64,000 bases of DNA, taken from positions 1 to 64,000 of the forward strand of contig CAYPET010000003.1 in assembly GCA_964409905.1 (NCBI GenBank), written 5' to 3'. The notes beneath the pieces are model-generated. The model saw only the letters and a program-made list of their open reading frames with translations. It did not search any database and was not told the origin of the DNA. Each line of letters opens with the position of its first letter. The first letter of the stretch is position 1. Position numbers and translations under genes: made by a program. The DNA is from JAGNRR01 sp964409905. Its GTDB lineage: Bacteria > Bacteroidota > Bacteroidia > Chitinophagales > Chitinophagaceae. Shown in pieces: positions 43,146 to 51,908 of the stretch.

Positions 43146-44048
43146 ATGAAAAACATCCTGATCAGTGGCGCTACCGGTTTGATAGGCGGTCAGCTTATTG
43201 AGCAACTCCAAAAAAAACATTATCAGATTTCGATACTCAGCCGAAACGAACAAAACATCCCGAAGGTGAAATGCTACGTATGGGATGTGCGGCAACAAAT
43301 ATTGCCCCTCGAAGCTATTGAGCAAGCCGATTGCATTGTGCATTTGGCCGGAGCCAATATAGGAAGCAAACGATGGACCGAGAAGCGAAAAAAAGAAATC
43401 ATTGATAGTCGCGTAGACTCCGGAGCATTACTGTTGCAAAGGATAAAAGAAGCACAACATAAACCTCAAGCTTTTATTACAGCATCGGCTGTTGGCTATT
43501 ACGGCTTGCACACTTCAGATAAAATTTATACAGAAGACGATGCACCGGCAGATGATTTTTTCGGGGAGGTAGGTGCCGCCTGGGAAAACGTACTGACTGG
43601 CACCGAAGCTATGGGCTTGCGTTCGGTGGCCTTGCGTTTGGGGATTGTGTTGGCTAAAGAAGAAGGTGCACTGCCCAAGATGGCAATGCCCTTGAAGTTT
43701 GGATTTGGCTCGCCCATTGGCAGTGGTAAGCAGTATATACCATGGATACATATTGATGATGCGGTATCACTATTTATGAAAGCAATTGAAGACACCTCGC
43801 TAAAAGGTGCTTATAACGCGGCCGCACCGGAACATATAACCAATGCAGGCTTTACCAAATTACTGTGTCAAGTGCGCCACCGCTTGTTTATACCGATAGG
43901 TGTGCCTGCTTTCTTGCTGAAGCTTGTGCTTGGTGAAATGGCCGACATCGTATTAAAGGGAAGTCGTGTTTCGAGTAAAAAAATCATAGCTACAGGATTT
44001 GAGTTTCAACATCCAGGTCTACGCAAGGCTTTGATAAGTTTGTCTTAA
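43146..44048 (+). CDS. TIGR01777-family NAD(P)-binding epimerase
   Basis: A 300-aa extended SDR-like protein. It begins NILISGATGLIGGQLIEQL (Rossmann GxxGxxG) and has DCIVHLAGANIGSKRWTEKRKKE, SAVGYYG, and LRLGIVLAKEEGALPKM, all diagnostic of the TIGR01777 (SDR39U1-type) family. The C-terminal part is the DUF1731-like tail. The YxxxK catalytic pair of true epimerases is not obvious, so activity is uncertain. The ATG at 43146 is used, as the alternative TTG upstream extends beyond the family start. Confidence 0.9.
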   Translation: MKNILISGATGLIGGQLIEQLQKKHYQISILSRNEQNIPKVKCYVWDVRQQILPLEAIEQADCIVHLAGANIGSKRWTEKRKKEIIDSRVDSGALLLQRIKEAQHKPQAFITASAVGYYGLHTSDKIYTEDDAPADDFFGEVGAAWENVLTGTEAMGLRSVALRLGIVLAKEEGALPKMAMPLKFGFGSPIGSGKQYIPWIHIDDAVSLFMKAIEDTSLKGAYNAAAPEHITNAGFTKLLCQVRHRLFIPIGVPAFLLKLVLGEMADIVLKGSRVSSKKIIATGFEFQHPGLRKALISLS

Positions 44049-44049
44049 A

Positions 44050-46029
44050 CTAATATGACATTAAGGCTTCAACCTTCTCATTCAAATATTTCTTTGCCAG
44101 AAAATTTTCTTCCAGCTCTTTGGCAAATGGTATGGGCGTTTCTATACTCCCGCAACGGAGGACAGGTGCATCTAATTGTTCAAAACAATTTTCAGTAATC
44201 CAGGCAGCTATTTCGCCACCAATGCCACCGAACAAATTATCCTCGTGCAGTATGAGTATTTTGTTCGTGGTTTCTACCTCACGCTTTATTGCTGCATAAT
44301 CCAACGGAACAAGAGTCCGTAAATCGAGTACCGAAATTGAATACGTTGGATGCTGCTTTGCATAGTCCAATGCCCAATGCACTCCTGCACCATATGTAAT
44401 AATTGACATATCAGTGCCATGGTGAACATTTTTTGCTTCACCCAAAGCGATAGTATAATTCCCTTCGGGCACAGCATCCTCTATACTTCTATAAAGTGCC
44501 TTATGTTCAAAAAACATAACAGGGTTCGGGTCGTTAATAGATGCCATCAGCAATCCCTTAGCATCTGAGGCAGTAGATGGATATACCACTTTGAGTCCCG
44601 GCGTGTGGGTAAACCAGGTTTCGTTGCTCTGCGAATGAAAAGGTCCGGCACCTACGCCCGCACCGGTAGGCATGCGCACCACCACATCGGCATTTTGACC
44701 CCAGCGATAATGTATTTTGGCAAAATAGTTGACAATTTGCGTCATTCCTACAGATACAAAATCGGCAAACTGCATTTCTACCATGGCTTTGTAATTTTCG
44801 AGCGAAAGCCCCATAGCCGCACCTAAAATGGCGCTTTCACATAGTGGCGTATTCCGCACACGCTCTTTGCCAAACTCCTCCACGAATCCTTCTGTTATTT
44901 TAAAAACCCCACCATACTCGGCAATGTCCTGACCCATTAAAATGAGATTGTCGTGCTGCTTCATACTCTCCCAAAGCCCATCGCGGATAGCAGCAACCAT
45001 TTTCATACTCTTGGTTGGAGCCGAACTTGTGTCCATACTTTGATGAATGTAAGGGGCAAATACATCAGCCAATTCTTCCTGAGTATCCGGCTGCAAAACT
45101 GGCGCGTCCAGCACTTTGTCAACGTTGGCATTTATTTGCTTAATAAATTCTTTTTGAATGGATTCAATTAAGTCATCGGTTAAAATCCCTTCTTCCTTTA
45201 GCCAATTCTCAAAATTTGTTATTGGATCCTTCTGTTGCCATTCATAAAACAAATGTTGCGGCACATACTTTGTTCCGCTGGCTTCTTCATGACCACGCAT
45301 TCTAAAAGTCATACACTCTATGAGGTAGGGTTTTTGCTCTCGAATACAATATGCTCTTGCCCGGGCAACCGCATCCAAAACATCCAATACGTTGTTACCA
45401 TCAATGGTTTCGTATTCGATACCATAGCCTGCGGCCCGCGGGCCTAAGGTTTCGGTAATGTATTGCTCTTTTGTTGGTGTACTTAAACCGTATCCGTTAT
45501 TTTCGATAACAAAAATGGTTGGAATATTCCAAACCGCAGCTACGTTAAGCGCTTCATGAAATTCGCCTTGACTCGTACCGCCCTCGCCGGTAAATGCCAG
45601 GGCCACTTTTTTTTCTTTGCGCAATTTGGCGGCCAAGGATGCACCATTAGCCACCGATAGCTGAGGCCCCAAGTGTGATATCATACCACATATTTTATGC
45701 TCCTTGCTGCCAAAGTGAAAACTACGCTCTCGCCCCTTACTAAATCCTGTTTTTTTACCTTGCCACTGAAGAAATAATTTTTCGAACGAAACATTCCGAC
45801 AGGTAAAAACTCCTAGATTTCTATGCATGGTCATCATCCACTCATCGGGCTGAAGGGCCATGGTAGTGCCAATGGCAATTGCTTCTTGCCCTATTCCACT
45901 AAACCATTTGCTCACCCTGCCCTGACGCAATAGCTTCAGCATTTTTTCTTCTATCAATCGTGGGTAAACCAGATTTTTATAGATGGCTATCAGCTCTTCT
46001 TCGCTACGATTGCCGCGGTGGAATTTCAT
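44050..46029 (-). CDS. 2-oxoacid dehydrogenase E1, alpha-beta fusion (branched-chain type)
   Basis: A 659-aa thiamine-diphosphate enzyme with both E1 subunits in one chain. The alpha part (about 1-320) contains the ThDP motif GEGGTSQGEFHEALN...ENNGYG and MTFRMRGHEEASG. The beta part (about 340-659) contains MGQDIAEYGGVFKITEGF, PLCESAILGAAMGLSLENYK, PTGAGVGAGPFHSQS and LHEDNLFGGIGGEIAAWI. It decarboxylates branched-chain 2-oxoacids (or pyruvate) and passes the acyl group to a lipoyl E2 encoded elsewhere. It ends 1 bp from the convergent epimerase. An exact -7 box ends 6 nt before the ATG. Confidence 0.92.
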   Translation of the reverse strand: MKFHRGNRSEEELIAIYKNLVYPRLIEEKMLKLLRQGRVSKWFSGIGQEAIAIGTTMALQPDEWMMTMHRNLGVFTCRNVSFEKLFLQWQGKKTGFSKGRERSFHFGSKEHKICGMISHLGPQLSVANGASLAAKLRKEKKVALAFTGEGGTSQGEFHEALNVAAVWNIPTIFVIENNGYGLSTPTKEQYITETLGPRAAGYGIEYETIDGNNVLDVLDAVARARAYCIREQKPYLIECMTFRMRGHEEASGTKYVPQHLFYEWQQKDPITNFENWLKEEGILTDDLIESIQKEFIKQINANVDKVLDAPVLQPDTQEELADVFAPYIHQSMDTSSAPTKSMKMVAAIRDGLWESMKQHDNLILMGQDIAEYGGVFKITEGFVEEFGKERVRNTPLCESAILGAAMGLSLENYKAMVEMQFADFVSVGMTQIVNYFAKIHYRWGQNADVVVRMPTGAGVGAGPFHSQSNETWFTHTPGLKVVYPSTASDAKGLLMASINDPNPVMFFEHKALYRSIEDAVPEGNYTIALGEAKNVHHGTDMSIITYGAGVHWALDYAKQHPTYSISVLDLRTLVPLDYAAIKREVETTNKILILHEDNLFGGIGGEIAAWITENCFEQLDAPVLRCGSIETPIPFAKELEENFLAKKYLNEKVEALMSY

Positions 46030-46035
46030 AGTTAG

Positions 46036-46043
46036 CAAATGTA
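46036..46043 (-). promoter_or_regulatory. -7 box of the E1 fusion gene
   Basis: TACATTTG on the minus strand, an exact match to TAnnTTTG, ending 6 nt before the ATG at 46029. It fits a leaderless mRNA and excludes the upstream TTG (46038) as start. Confidence 0.5.
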
Positions 46044-46098
46044 CGTTTGGGAATATGTAAATTGTATTGACGATTAAAATTAATCAGCCACACGGGGT

Positions 46099-46135
46099 AT
46101 AAAAGCAATAGCCACAACTTACTTTATGGCTATTG
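46099..46135 (-). terminator. Probable terminator after the second T9SS cargo gene
   Basis: CAATAGCCA (46106-46114) pairs with TGGCTATTG (46127-46135) over a 12-nt loop. Read on the minus strand it is followed by CTTTTAT. It lies 25 bp beyond the stop at 46160. Confidence 0.55.
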
Positions 46136-46159
46136 AAGAAACATATTTGAAGAAACAAT

Positions 46160-47164
46160 TTAATTTTTTACGAACTGATAGAAAATACTTTGGTCTTTAT
46201 GTTGAACTTGTAGAATATAATTCCCGGTAGCCAAGGATTGCATATCAATTGCATTTTTTTGCTCAGTTAGAACATGCTGACGGAGTACAACACCATTCAT
46301 ACTAATAACACGGACAGTAGCAGGCGTGCTAATCGGTTTCACAAACTCAACATACGCATTGTTAGAAACAACCGTAGGGTAAAACAACAGTTCATCACTC
46401 AACCTAACAGCATTCGGTACCGCTGCAGGAGCCGAAGCCGGAGCAAAACGGATTACCGTGCTGTCTTTCGGATAATCATTAATTCCAAAATCTGTGGTTG
46501 GGAAGGTAGCCAGACTAAATGAATCCACTTGTGGTGAGTCCAACGCACTGAGGTAGTAAAACCAATCAAATGTAAATAGATTGGCATTGATATTTGTGGT
46601 AATACCAATTGGCAATTTGGTGCTTTCTATATTGCGCTCAAAGTCATCTAAATAGGATGTGCCATAACGATATTCTACAGCCCCATCACTTTCATAAAAC
46701 CACATTTGCAGGTTAGCCGAGTCGTTAAGCGTATTATTTATATCATACTCGCCAAAAAAGCCGAAATTGGCCCATTCTATTTTAGCAATTCGACTTCCTG
46801 AAGTGCCCTCTGTCTTGTATGCGATAGTAGAAGGTAAATTGCCCGGTATCGTGGCTCTATCACGGATATCGATACCAGAGGTATACAAATTAACCGGGCT
46901 GGTTAATGAGGTGGTTAACTCGCAGCCTGAAGAGACATTGGTGCCGTCTATGTACATGGTATCTGTAGTCTTTCCAAAAGCAGTATGAGTAAACCCCAAC
47001 GGAATAACAACATCAGGATCATCCCAACCGGCAGCCAAGGGTACAACAGTTGGTGAAGACAAATTAGTATAAGCTTGTTTGAAAACGGTTACTACCCACC
47101 CATTTGGCAAGGCGCTGGCTGCCATACTCAAAAGCATGACCGGAATGATTGCTAACTTTTTCAT
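46160..47164 (-). CDS. Secreted protein with T9SS type A sorting domain
   Basis: A 334-aa exported protein. The signal peptide is MKKLAIIPVMLLSMAASA. The body (about 20-245) is beta-rich and unrecognised: VVIPLGFTHTAFGKTTDTMYI and WANFGFFGEYDIN resemble lectin-like or pre-sorting surface domains. The last ~75 residues are a T9SS sorting domain: LFYPTVVSNNAYVEF, VRVISMNGVVLRQHVL and LATGNYILQVQHKDQ ending in FVKN. It is a second T9SS cargo in this window. The start is set by the signal peptide. Confidence 0.82.
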   Translation of the reverse strand: MKKLAIIPVMLLSMAASALPNGWVVTVFKQAYTNLSSPTVVPLAAGWDDPDVVIPLGFTHTAFGKTTDTMYIDGTNVSSGCELTTSLTSPVNLYTSGIDIRDRATIPGNLPSTIAYKTEGTSGSRIAKIEWANFGFFGEYDINNTLNDSANLQMWFYESDGAVEYRYGTSYLDDFERNIESTKLPIGITTNINANLFTFDWFYYLSALDSPQVDSFSLATFPTTDFGINDYPKDSTVIRFAPASAPAAVPNAVRLSDELLFYPTVVSNNAYVEFVKPISTPATVRVISMNGVVLRQHVLTEQKNAIDMQSLATGNYILQVQHKDQSIFYQFVKN

Positions 47165-47227
47165 TTTTTTGAAATTTCGGGTCAAAAATAGGGTATTTAA
47201 ACCCACAGCCTAATCTTAAATTTATCC

Positions 47228-47259
47228 AAAAAAAAAGTCGCAGCTCTTGGCTGCGACTT
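47228..47259 (-). terminator. Intrinsic terminator of groL
   Basis: The 10-bp stem AAGTCGCAGC / GCTGCGACTT (47235-47259) with loop TCTTG. On the minus strand a run of nine T follows (47236-47228). Confidence 0.92.
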
Positions 47260-47283
47260 GAATTGAATTTATTAAAAGTGGCA

Positions 47284-48918
47284 TTACATCATACCGCCCA
47301 TACCGCCCATATCCGGACCATGGCTGTGTGGAGCTTCAGGCTCTGGCTTGTCAGCAATCACACATTCTGTAGTCAACAACATACCGGCAATAGAAGCTGC
47401 ATTTTCAAGTGCCACGCGACTTACTTTGGTTGGATCAAGCACGCCGGCTTTTTGTAAATCTTCGTATTTCTCGGTGCGAGCGTTAAAGCCGTTCCAACCT
47501 TTTGCCTCGCGCACTTTTTGTACAATAATGCTACCCTCTAAACCTGCGTTGGAAACAATCTGGCGCAATGGTTCTTCCAACGATCGGCGCACGATTGAAA
47601 TACCTGTTGTTTCGTCATTATTTTCACCTTCTAATTTTTCCAAAGCGTTTATTGCACGGATAAAAGCCGTTCCACCACCGGGCACAATACCTTCTTCTAC
47701 AGCAGCTCGAGTTGCATGCAACGCATCATCAACACGATCTTTCTTTTCTTTCATTTCAACTTCTGTAGCGGCTCCTACATAAAGTACAGCTACACCCCCA
47801 CTCAATTTTGCAAGGCGCTCTTGTAATTTTTCTTTGTCATACTCACTAGTTGAAGATTCGATCTGTGCTTCAATTTGTTTTATACGGGCTTTAATATCGG
47901 CTGACTTCCCTCTTCCGCCTACAATTGTTGTGCTATCTTTATCAATGGTCATGCTTTCACAAGTACCCAAAGCCGACATATCAGCAGTTTCAAGATTGTG
48001 ACCTGTCTCTTCACTAATTACTGTACCACCGGTAAGAATAGCAATATCTTGCAACATCTCTTTACGACGATCACCAAAACCTGGAGCTTTTACAGCAGCA
48101 ATTTTAATAGTACCACGTAACTTGTTCACTACTAAAGTAGCAAGTGCTTCACCTTCTAAATCCTCGGCAATAATGACAAGGGCTTTGCCTGTTTGAGCCA
48201 CTTTTTCAAGAATATGCAAAATTTCTTTCATGGTAGAAATTTTCTTATCGCATATCAAGATGAACGGATTTTCCAATTCCGTATTCATTTTTTCAGAGTT
48301 AGTTACGAAGTATGGTGACAAATAGCCTCTGTCAAATTGCATACCCTCTACCACTTCTACAGAGGTGTCAGTACCTTTTGCTTCCTCAACCGTTATGACA
48401 CCTGCAGTACCAACCTTGCGCATCGCCTCGGCAATTAACCCGCCAATTTCGCTATCGTTATTGGCAGAGATTGTACCTACTTGTTTAATTTTTTCAGTAT
48501 CACTGCCTACTTTTTGGCTTTGTTTGGCCAGGTTGGCTACTACTGCTTCCACAGCTTTGTCAATCCCTCTTTTTAGGTCCATTGGGTTGGCGCCGGCAGC
48601 TACGTTTTTCAATCCTTCTTTAATGATAGATTGTGCCAAAACGGTTGCAGTTGTCGTACCATCACCTGCTACATCAGCAGTTTTTGAGGCTACCTCTTTA
48701 GCCATCTGCGCACCCATATTTTCGAAAGCATCTTCCAGCTCAATTTCTTTGGCAACGGTTACGCCATCTTTGGTGATTTGCGGTGCGCCAAACTTTTTTT
48801 CTATTACTACATTTCGACCTTTAGGGCCTAAGGTTACTTTTACGGCGTCAGCCAATTTGTCAACACCCGCCTTCATTTTGTTGCGGGCATCAAGGTTAAA
48901 TTTTATTTGTTTTGCCAT
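47284..48918 (-). CDS. groL: Chaperonin GroEL (60 kDa)
   Basis: A 544-aa group I chaperonin forming the folding cage with GroES. It has the classic start AKQIKFNLDARNKMKAGVDKLADAVKVTLGPKGRNVV, the ATP-site GDGTTTATVLAQ, the apical SPYFVTNSEKM, and AAVEEGIVPGGGTA. It ends in the GGMGGMM tail. It lies 69 bp after groS on the same strand, forming the usual groSL operon. No CIRCE element is visible upstream of groS. Confidence 0.99.
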   Translation of the reverse strand: MAKQIKFNLDARNKMKAGVDKLADAVKVTLGPKGRNVVIEKKFGAPQITKDGVTVAKEIELEDAFENMGAQMAKEVASKTADVAGDGTTTATVLAQSIIKEGLKNVAAGANPMDLKRGIDKAVEAVVANLAKQSQKVGSDTEKIKQVGTISANNDSEIGGLIAEAMRKVGTAGVITVEEAKGTDTSVEVVEGMQFDRGYLSPYFVTNSEKMNTELENPFILICDKKISTMKEILHILEKVAQTGKALVIIAEDLEGEALATLVVNKLRGTIKIAAVKAPGFGDRRKEMLQDIAILTGGTVISEETGHNLETADMSALGTCESMTIDKDSTTIVGGRGKSADIKARIKQIEAQIESSTSEYDKEKLQERLAKLSGGVAVLYVGAATEVEMKEKKDRVDDALHATRAAVEEGIVPGGGTAFIRAINALEKLEGENNDETTGISIVRRSLEEPLRQIVSNAGLEGSIIVQKVREAKGWNGFNARTEKYEDLQKAGVLDPTKVSRVALENAASIAGMLLTTECVIADKPEPEAPHSHGPDMGGMGGMM

Positions 48919-48987
48919 TGTCTTTTCGTTTTAATTTTTTTGTTTTAATGATTTTGTGCGTAATTGTCTCTGAATTCAAAACGCTGA

Positions 48988-49269
48988 TTAAATGATTGCA
49001 AGGATGTCACTTTCACGCATGATAAGGTATTCAGTACCATCAATGTTCAACTCGGTACCAGCATACTTCCCATACAATACAGTGTTACCTACTTTTACAG
49101 TCATTGGTTCATCCTGCTTGCCGCTGCCTACTGCAATCACTTGGCCACGTTGTGGTTTTTCGGTTGCGGAATCAGGAATGATTATTCCACCAGCAGATTT
49201 TGTTTCGGCTTCTGCCGCTTGTACCAACACACGGTCATGAAGCGGGGTAATGTTTACTTTCTTTGCCAT
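48988..49269 (-). CDS. groS: Co-chaperonin GroES (10 kDa)
   Basis: A 93-aa co-chaperonin capping GroEL. It has ITPLHDRVLVQAAEAE, the mobile loop TKSAGGIIIPDSATEKPQRG and VLYGKYAGTEL. It is the first gene of the groS-groL operon. The 141-bp region upstream (49270-49410) shows no CIRCE repeat (TTAGCACTC-N9-GAGTGCTAA), and its promoter is not clear by eye. Confidence 0.98.
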   Translation of the reverse strand: MAKKVNITPLHDRVLVQAAEAETKSAGGIIIPDSATEKPQRGQVIAVGSGKQDEPMTVKVGNTVLYGKYAGTELNIDGTEYLIMRESDILAII

Positions 49270-49410
49270 AATTTACTAAGTTTTTATTGAGTTATATACT
49301 CCTTTTATTATCATAGAATATGCCAATAAAAAATGAATAAGACAATTTTGCAGAATGCGACCGAAATGCTTTAAAAACAAGACATATTAGCAAAAAGCCA
49401 GGAGGTCACA

Positions 49411-50304
49411 TCATTTATTGGCAGTCTTTGAATATTTTTTTACGATAAATACGCCCAGAAAAGTAATGGCCGTGCCCAAAATAAGATTCCAGGTTAGCGG
49501 CTCACCTAAGAATAATATCCCTAATCCTAAGGCAATAATTGGATTTATGTAAGCATAAATTCCCGAAATATCTGACGGTAAATTTTTAAGTACATACATA
49601 AAACACAAAAAACAAAGTATGGAACCAATGGCTATTAAATAGAACAGCGAAGCCCAGGCGCCCCAAGGCATGGAATGAATATGCTGATCTTCACCAAGCA
49701 GTGCGCTAAATACAAATAATTGTATGCCACCAAATAGCATTTGATAACCAATGCCGGAAAGATTTTTACCCTTTAACACTTGCCGCGAAGAAACAAGCGT
49801 GCCAAGTGTCCAACTCATCACCCCTAGCAAGCAGATTGTAATGCCAAATAAGAATTCAGATTTAAATAAATCGTCTAAATAACTATAAAAAATACACCCT
49901 ACCCCGATAAACCCAATCATCAAACCAATGGTAGATTTGAGATTGATGCGCACTTTGTATAGTACAGCGTTTAATAGAATAAGAAAAAAAGGAAACAAGC
50001 ACCCCAGTAGCGCTCCCAAACCAGAAGGTATATATACTATTGCCCATGTAGTTAACCCATTGGCACACGTAAAAATGAAAAAGCCCAGCAAGAAATGCAA
50101 CAATAACTCACGGAGGGTTGGCCTATAGTTTCGGAGCCAATAAAAGTACCCAATCAAAACAATACCAGCCAAGATTTGCCTAATGGCACTCATGAATAAA
50201 GGATCAAAATACTGTAATGCTAACTTAGAAACAAACCACGAACCTCCCCAAAATACTGAGATAATAGCCAAAGCCCAATATGCCCGAGAGAGATCTGCTT
50301 TCAA
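49411..50304 (-). CDS. EamA/DMT-family transporter
   Basis: A 297-aa protein with ten hydrophobic segments in two EamA repeats of five. Evidence: the start YWALAIISVFWGGSWFVSK and the second-repeat close ISGIYAYINPIIALGLGILFLGEPLTW (the INPxxA...LGE pattern). Such proteins export or import small metabolites and amino acids; the substrate is unknown. It is divergent from the cysteine-rich protein gene. Confidence 0.88.
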   Translation of the reverse strand: MKADLSRAYWALAIISVFWGGSWFVSKLALQYFDPLFMSAIRQILAGIVLIGYFYWLRNYRPTLRELLLHFLLGFFIFTCANGLTTWAIVYIPSGLGALLGCLFPFFLILLNAVLYKVRINLKSTIGLMIGFIGVGCIFYSYLDDLFKSEFLFGITICLLGVMSWTLGTLVSSRQVLKGKNLSGIGYQMLFGGIQLFVFSALLGEDQHIHSMPWGAWASLFYLIAIGSILCFLCFMYVLKNLPSDISGIYAYINPIIALGLGILFLGEPLTWNLILGTAITFLGVFIVKKYSKTANK

Positions 50305-50438
50305 TTGGTTGCAAAAGAACTTCCTTTTTTATACAAACGAACAATGTCAGAATGTTAAAAAAACAAATGGAAACGAATTATTTACAAATTCATTCATCAA
50401 ATGCCTTAACTTTACGTAGCAATTAAAAAATATTCGAA

Positions 50439-50759
50439 ATGAAAAAGTTCATCTTATTAGCATTAACGGTAATTCTTTCTACTGGATTGGTAATGGCCGA
50501 TAAAAAATGCTGCAAAAACAAAGAAAAATGCGCAAAAACTGAATGTGCAAAAAAATCAGCTGATGCAACAACAAGTTGTGCTGGTAAAGCAGAAGCTTCT
50601 GGTAAAAAAGCATGTTGTTCAAATAAAACAGCTAGCGCTAGTGCCGCAACTAGTTCTTGCAGCCAATCAGCAGGTAAAAAAGCTTGTTGTAAAGATAAGG
50701 CAAAAGCAGAAGCTAAAGCCGAACCAAAAATTAATGACGACGGTACAGTAGCTGAATAA
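50439..50759 (+). CDS. Cysteine- and lysine-rich exported small protein
   Basis: A 106-aa protein with a clear signal peptide (MKKFILLALTVILSTGLVMA). The mature part is made almost entirely of K, A, C, S, N, E and D. It has ten Cys, three of the pairs set in a repeated pattern: DKKCCKNK (about 21-28), GKKACCSNK (about 55-63) and GKKACCKDK (about 79-87). No known domain is recognised. The layout suggests a disordered periplasmic or secreted metal-binding or metal-buffering chain, which is inference only. It has its own terminator. A near-consensus -7 box (TAACTTTA) is at 50407-50414. Confidence 0.7.
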   Translation: MKKFILLALTVILSTGLVMADKKCCKNKEKCAKTECAKKSADATTSCAGKAEASGKKACCSNKTASASAATSSCSQSAGKKACCKDKAKAEAKAEPKINDDGTVAE

Positions 50760-50781
50760 TTCTTCTACTATAATGGTATTG

Positions 50782-50811
50782 AAGCGGTTGCTAAGGCAAC
50801 CGCTTTTTTTT
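50782..50811 (+). terminator. Intrinsic terminator of the cysteine-rich gene
   Basis: The 10-bp stem AAGCGGTTGC / GCAACCGCTT (50782-50805) with loop TAAG, followed by TTTTTT. It borders the stop of convergent gldB. Confidence 0.92.
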
Positions 50812-51859
50812 ATGGTTTATACTTCGCGTCTTGTAAAAACTGTTGAGCTGGCATCTTAAGCTTCATTAATTCCTGCAGGCTACAGTTGGGATGCTCTTGC
50901 ATGTATTTTCTGACAATCTGCCAACCCAACCAAGTGCCAATATTGCCTGGCGATTCTGTCGGCATGCCGGGGGTATTGGGGCCGTCATTTATATATGGCA
51001 TAATTTCTTGCCAAGTTGTAGAGTAAAAAAGCTTCCCACTGACGAAGAAGTAATAAATCATTTGTTCATTTTCTTTACACCACTCAATTTGCTCCGGGCT
51101 GTATCCAATAATTGCATCGTCCCGTTTATCGCGGCAAACCTGCTCAGTGAAGTACAACTCCCGACCCTTAAATAGCATCATGTCCAGCAGTGTTTTACCC
51201 TCATATTCAAAAGGAAACTGAGCAGCATAAACTGCCCGTGCCACCTCAATACTAATCCTGTCTGGTCTTCTATTCCGGGTTTCATACTCAGGGATGTTGA
51301 CTGTGGCATAAAATGGAAAGTTATTCCCCAAGTACATATCCAAACCAACGCCTACAGCACTATCCAGCGTTATTGCGCTCCATAAGTTAAGCCCGCTAAC
51401 AAAGTAGTATACTCTTCCTAGGGGCTCATTGGGATAATAGTACTTGATGTTGGTTAAAGTTTGCTTTAACTCTTTGTCTATGGCATCTGTATTCGGAAAA
51501 TGTTCTTTTACCGTATCCCACAAAGCTCGATAATCCTTATTCGTTAAGAAAATGTGCAAGGCAGTGTCAAATTGTGGTGTCCCAATCTCACCAAAAGCAG
51601 CCAGACGAGTTAGATATAAATTGGTAAAATCAGGATATTGTGTCCCAAGCTTATTTAAATCCTGCATTGCACTGTCTGGATTCATAGCAAAAAAGAGTTT
51701 ATCAAAACGCACTGAGGAATAATTCAACTTTACCGCAGACGTATCCAAATCCTTTTTCGTACTTTTAGAATCGCAAGAAGAAAAAACTGCTAAAATGGAA
51801 TAACAAACCATTAAAGCAAGGTGGAAAGTTGTTCGATAAGAAGCAGGGTATTTTTGCAC
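50810..51859 (-). CDS. gldB: Gliding motility lipoprotein GldB
   Basis: A 349-aa lipoprotein (lipobox VFSSC, Cys about 29). The GldB pattern is clear: SSVRFDKLFF, VGLDMYLGNNFPFY, KGRELYF, IGYSPEQIEWCKENEQMIYYFFV and the ending SPGNIGTWLGWQIVRKYMQ. GldB is needed for gliding in Flavobacterium but is also widespread in non-gliding Bacteroidota. The start is GTG at 51859, giving a basic n-region before the lipobox; ATG at 51811 would leave a very short signal. Confidence 0.88.
   Translation of the reverse strand: MQKYPASYRTTFHLALMVCYSILAVFSSCDSKSTKKDLDTSAVKLNYSSVRFDKLFFAMNPDSAMQDLNKLGTQYPDFTNLYLTRLAAFGEIGTPQFDTALHIFLTNKDYRALWDTVKEHFPNTDAIDKELKQTLTNIKYYYPNEPLGRVYYFVSGLNLWSAITLDSAVGVGLDMYLGNNFPFYATVNIPEYETRNRRPDRISIEVARAVYAAQFPFEYEGKTLLDMMLFKGRELYFTEQVCRDKRDDAIIGYSPEQIEWCKENEQMIYYFFVSGKLFYSTTWQEIMPYINDGPNTPGMPTESPGNIGTWLGWQIVRKYMQEHPNCSLQELMKLKMPAQQFLQDAKYKP
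51829..51856 (+). promoter_or_regulatory. Promoter of the beta-barrel gene
   Basis: TTG at 51829-51831, a 17-nt spacer and an exact -7 box TATTTTTG at 51849-51856. It lies inside the first codons of the opposing gldB gene and gives a leader of about 45 nt to the ATG at 51909. Confidence 0.5.
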
Positions 51860-51908
51860 AGTTCCGTTACTTTAGATGCGTAAAGGAACGATATTAAAAC
51901 TAAAAATT

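Noticed and set aside
46136..46160. Short tandem repeat GAAGAAAC after the T9SS cargo gene
   Set aside because: Two imperfect copies only; no array or CRISPR-like spacing.
48365..48934. A 189-codon open frame opposite groL
   Set aside because: It lies wholly on the antisense strand of a certain groL gene, has low-complexity Ser/Ala/Pro composition typical of shadow frames, and matches nothing known.
49270..49410. Searched for a CIRCE element upstream of groS
   Set aside because: No TTAGCACTC-N9-GAGTGCTAA repeat is present in the 141-bp region.
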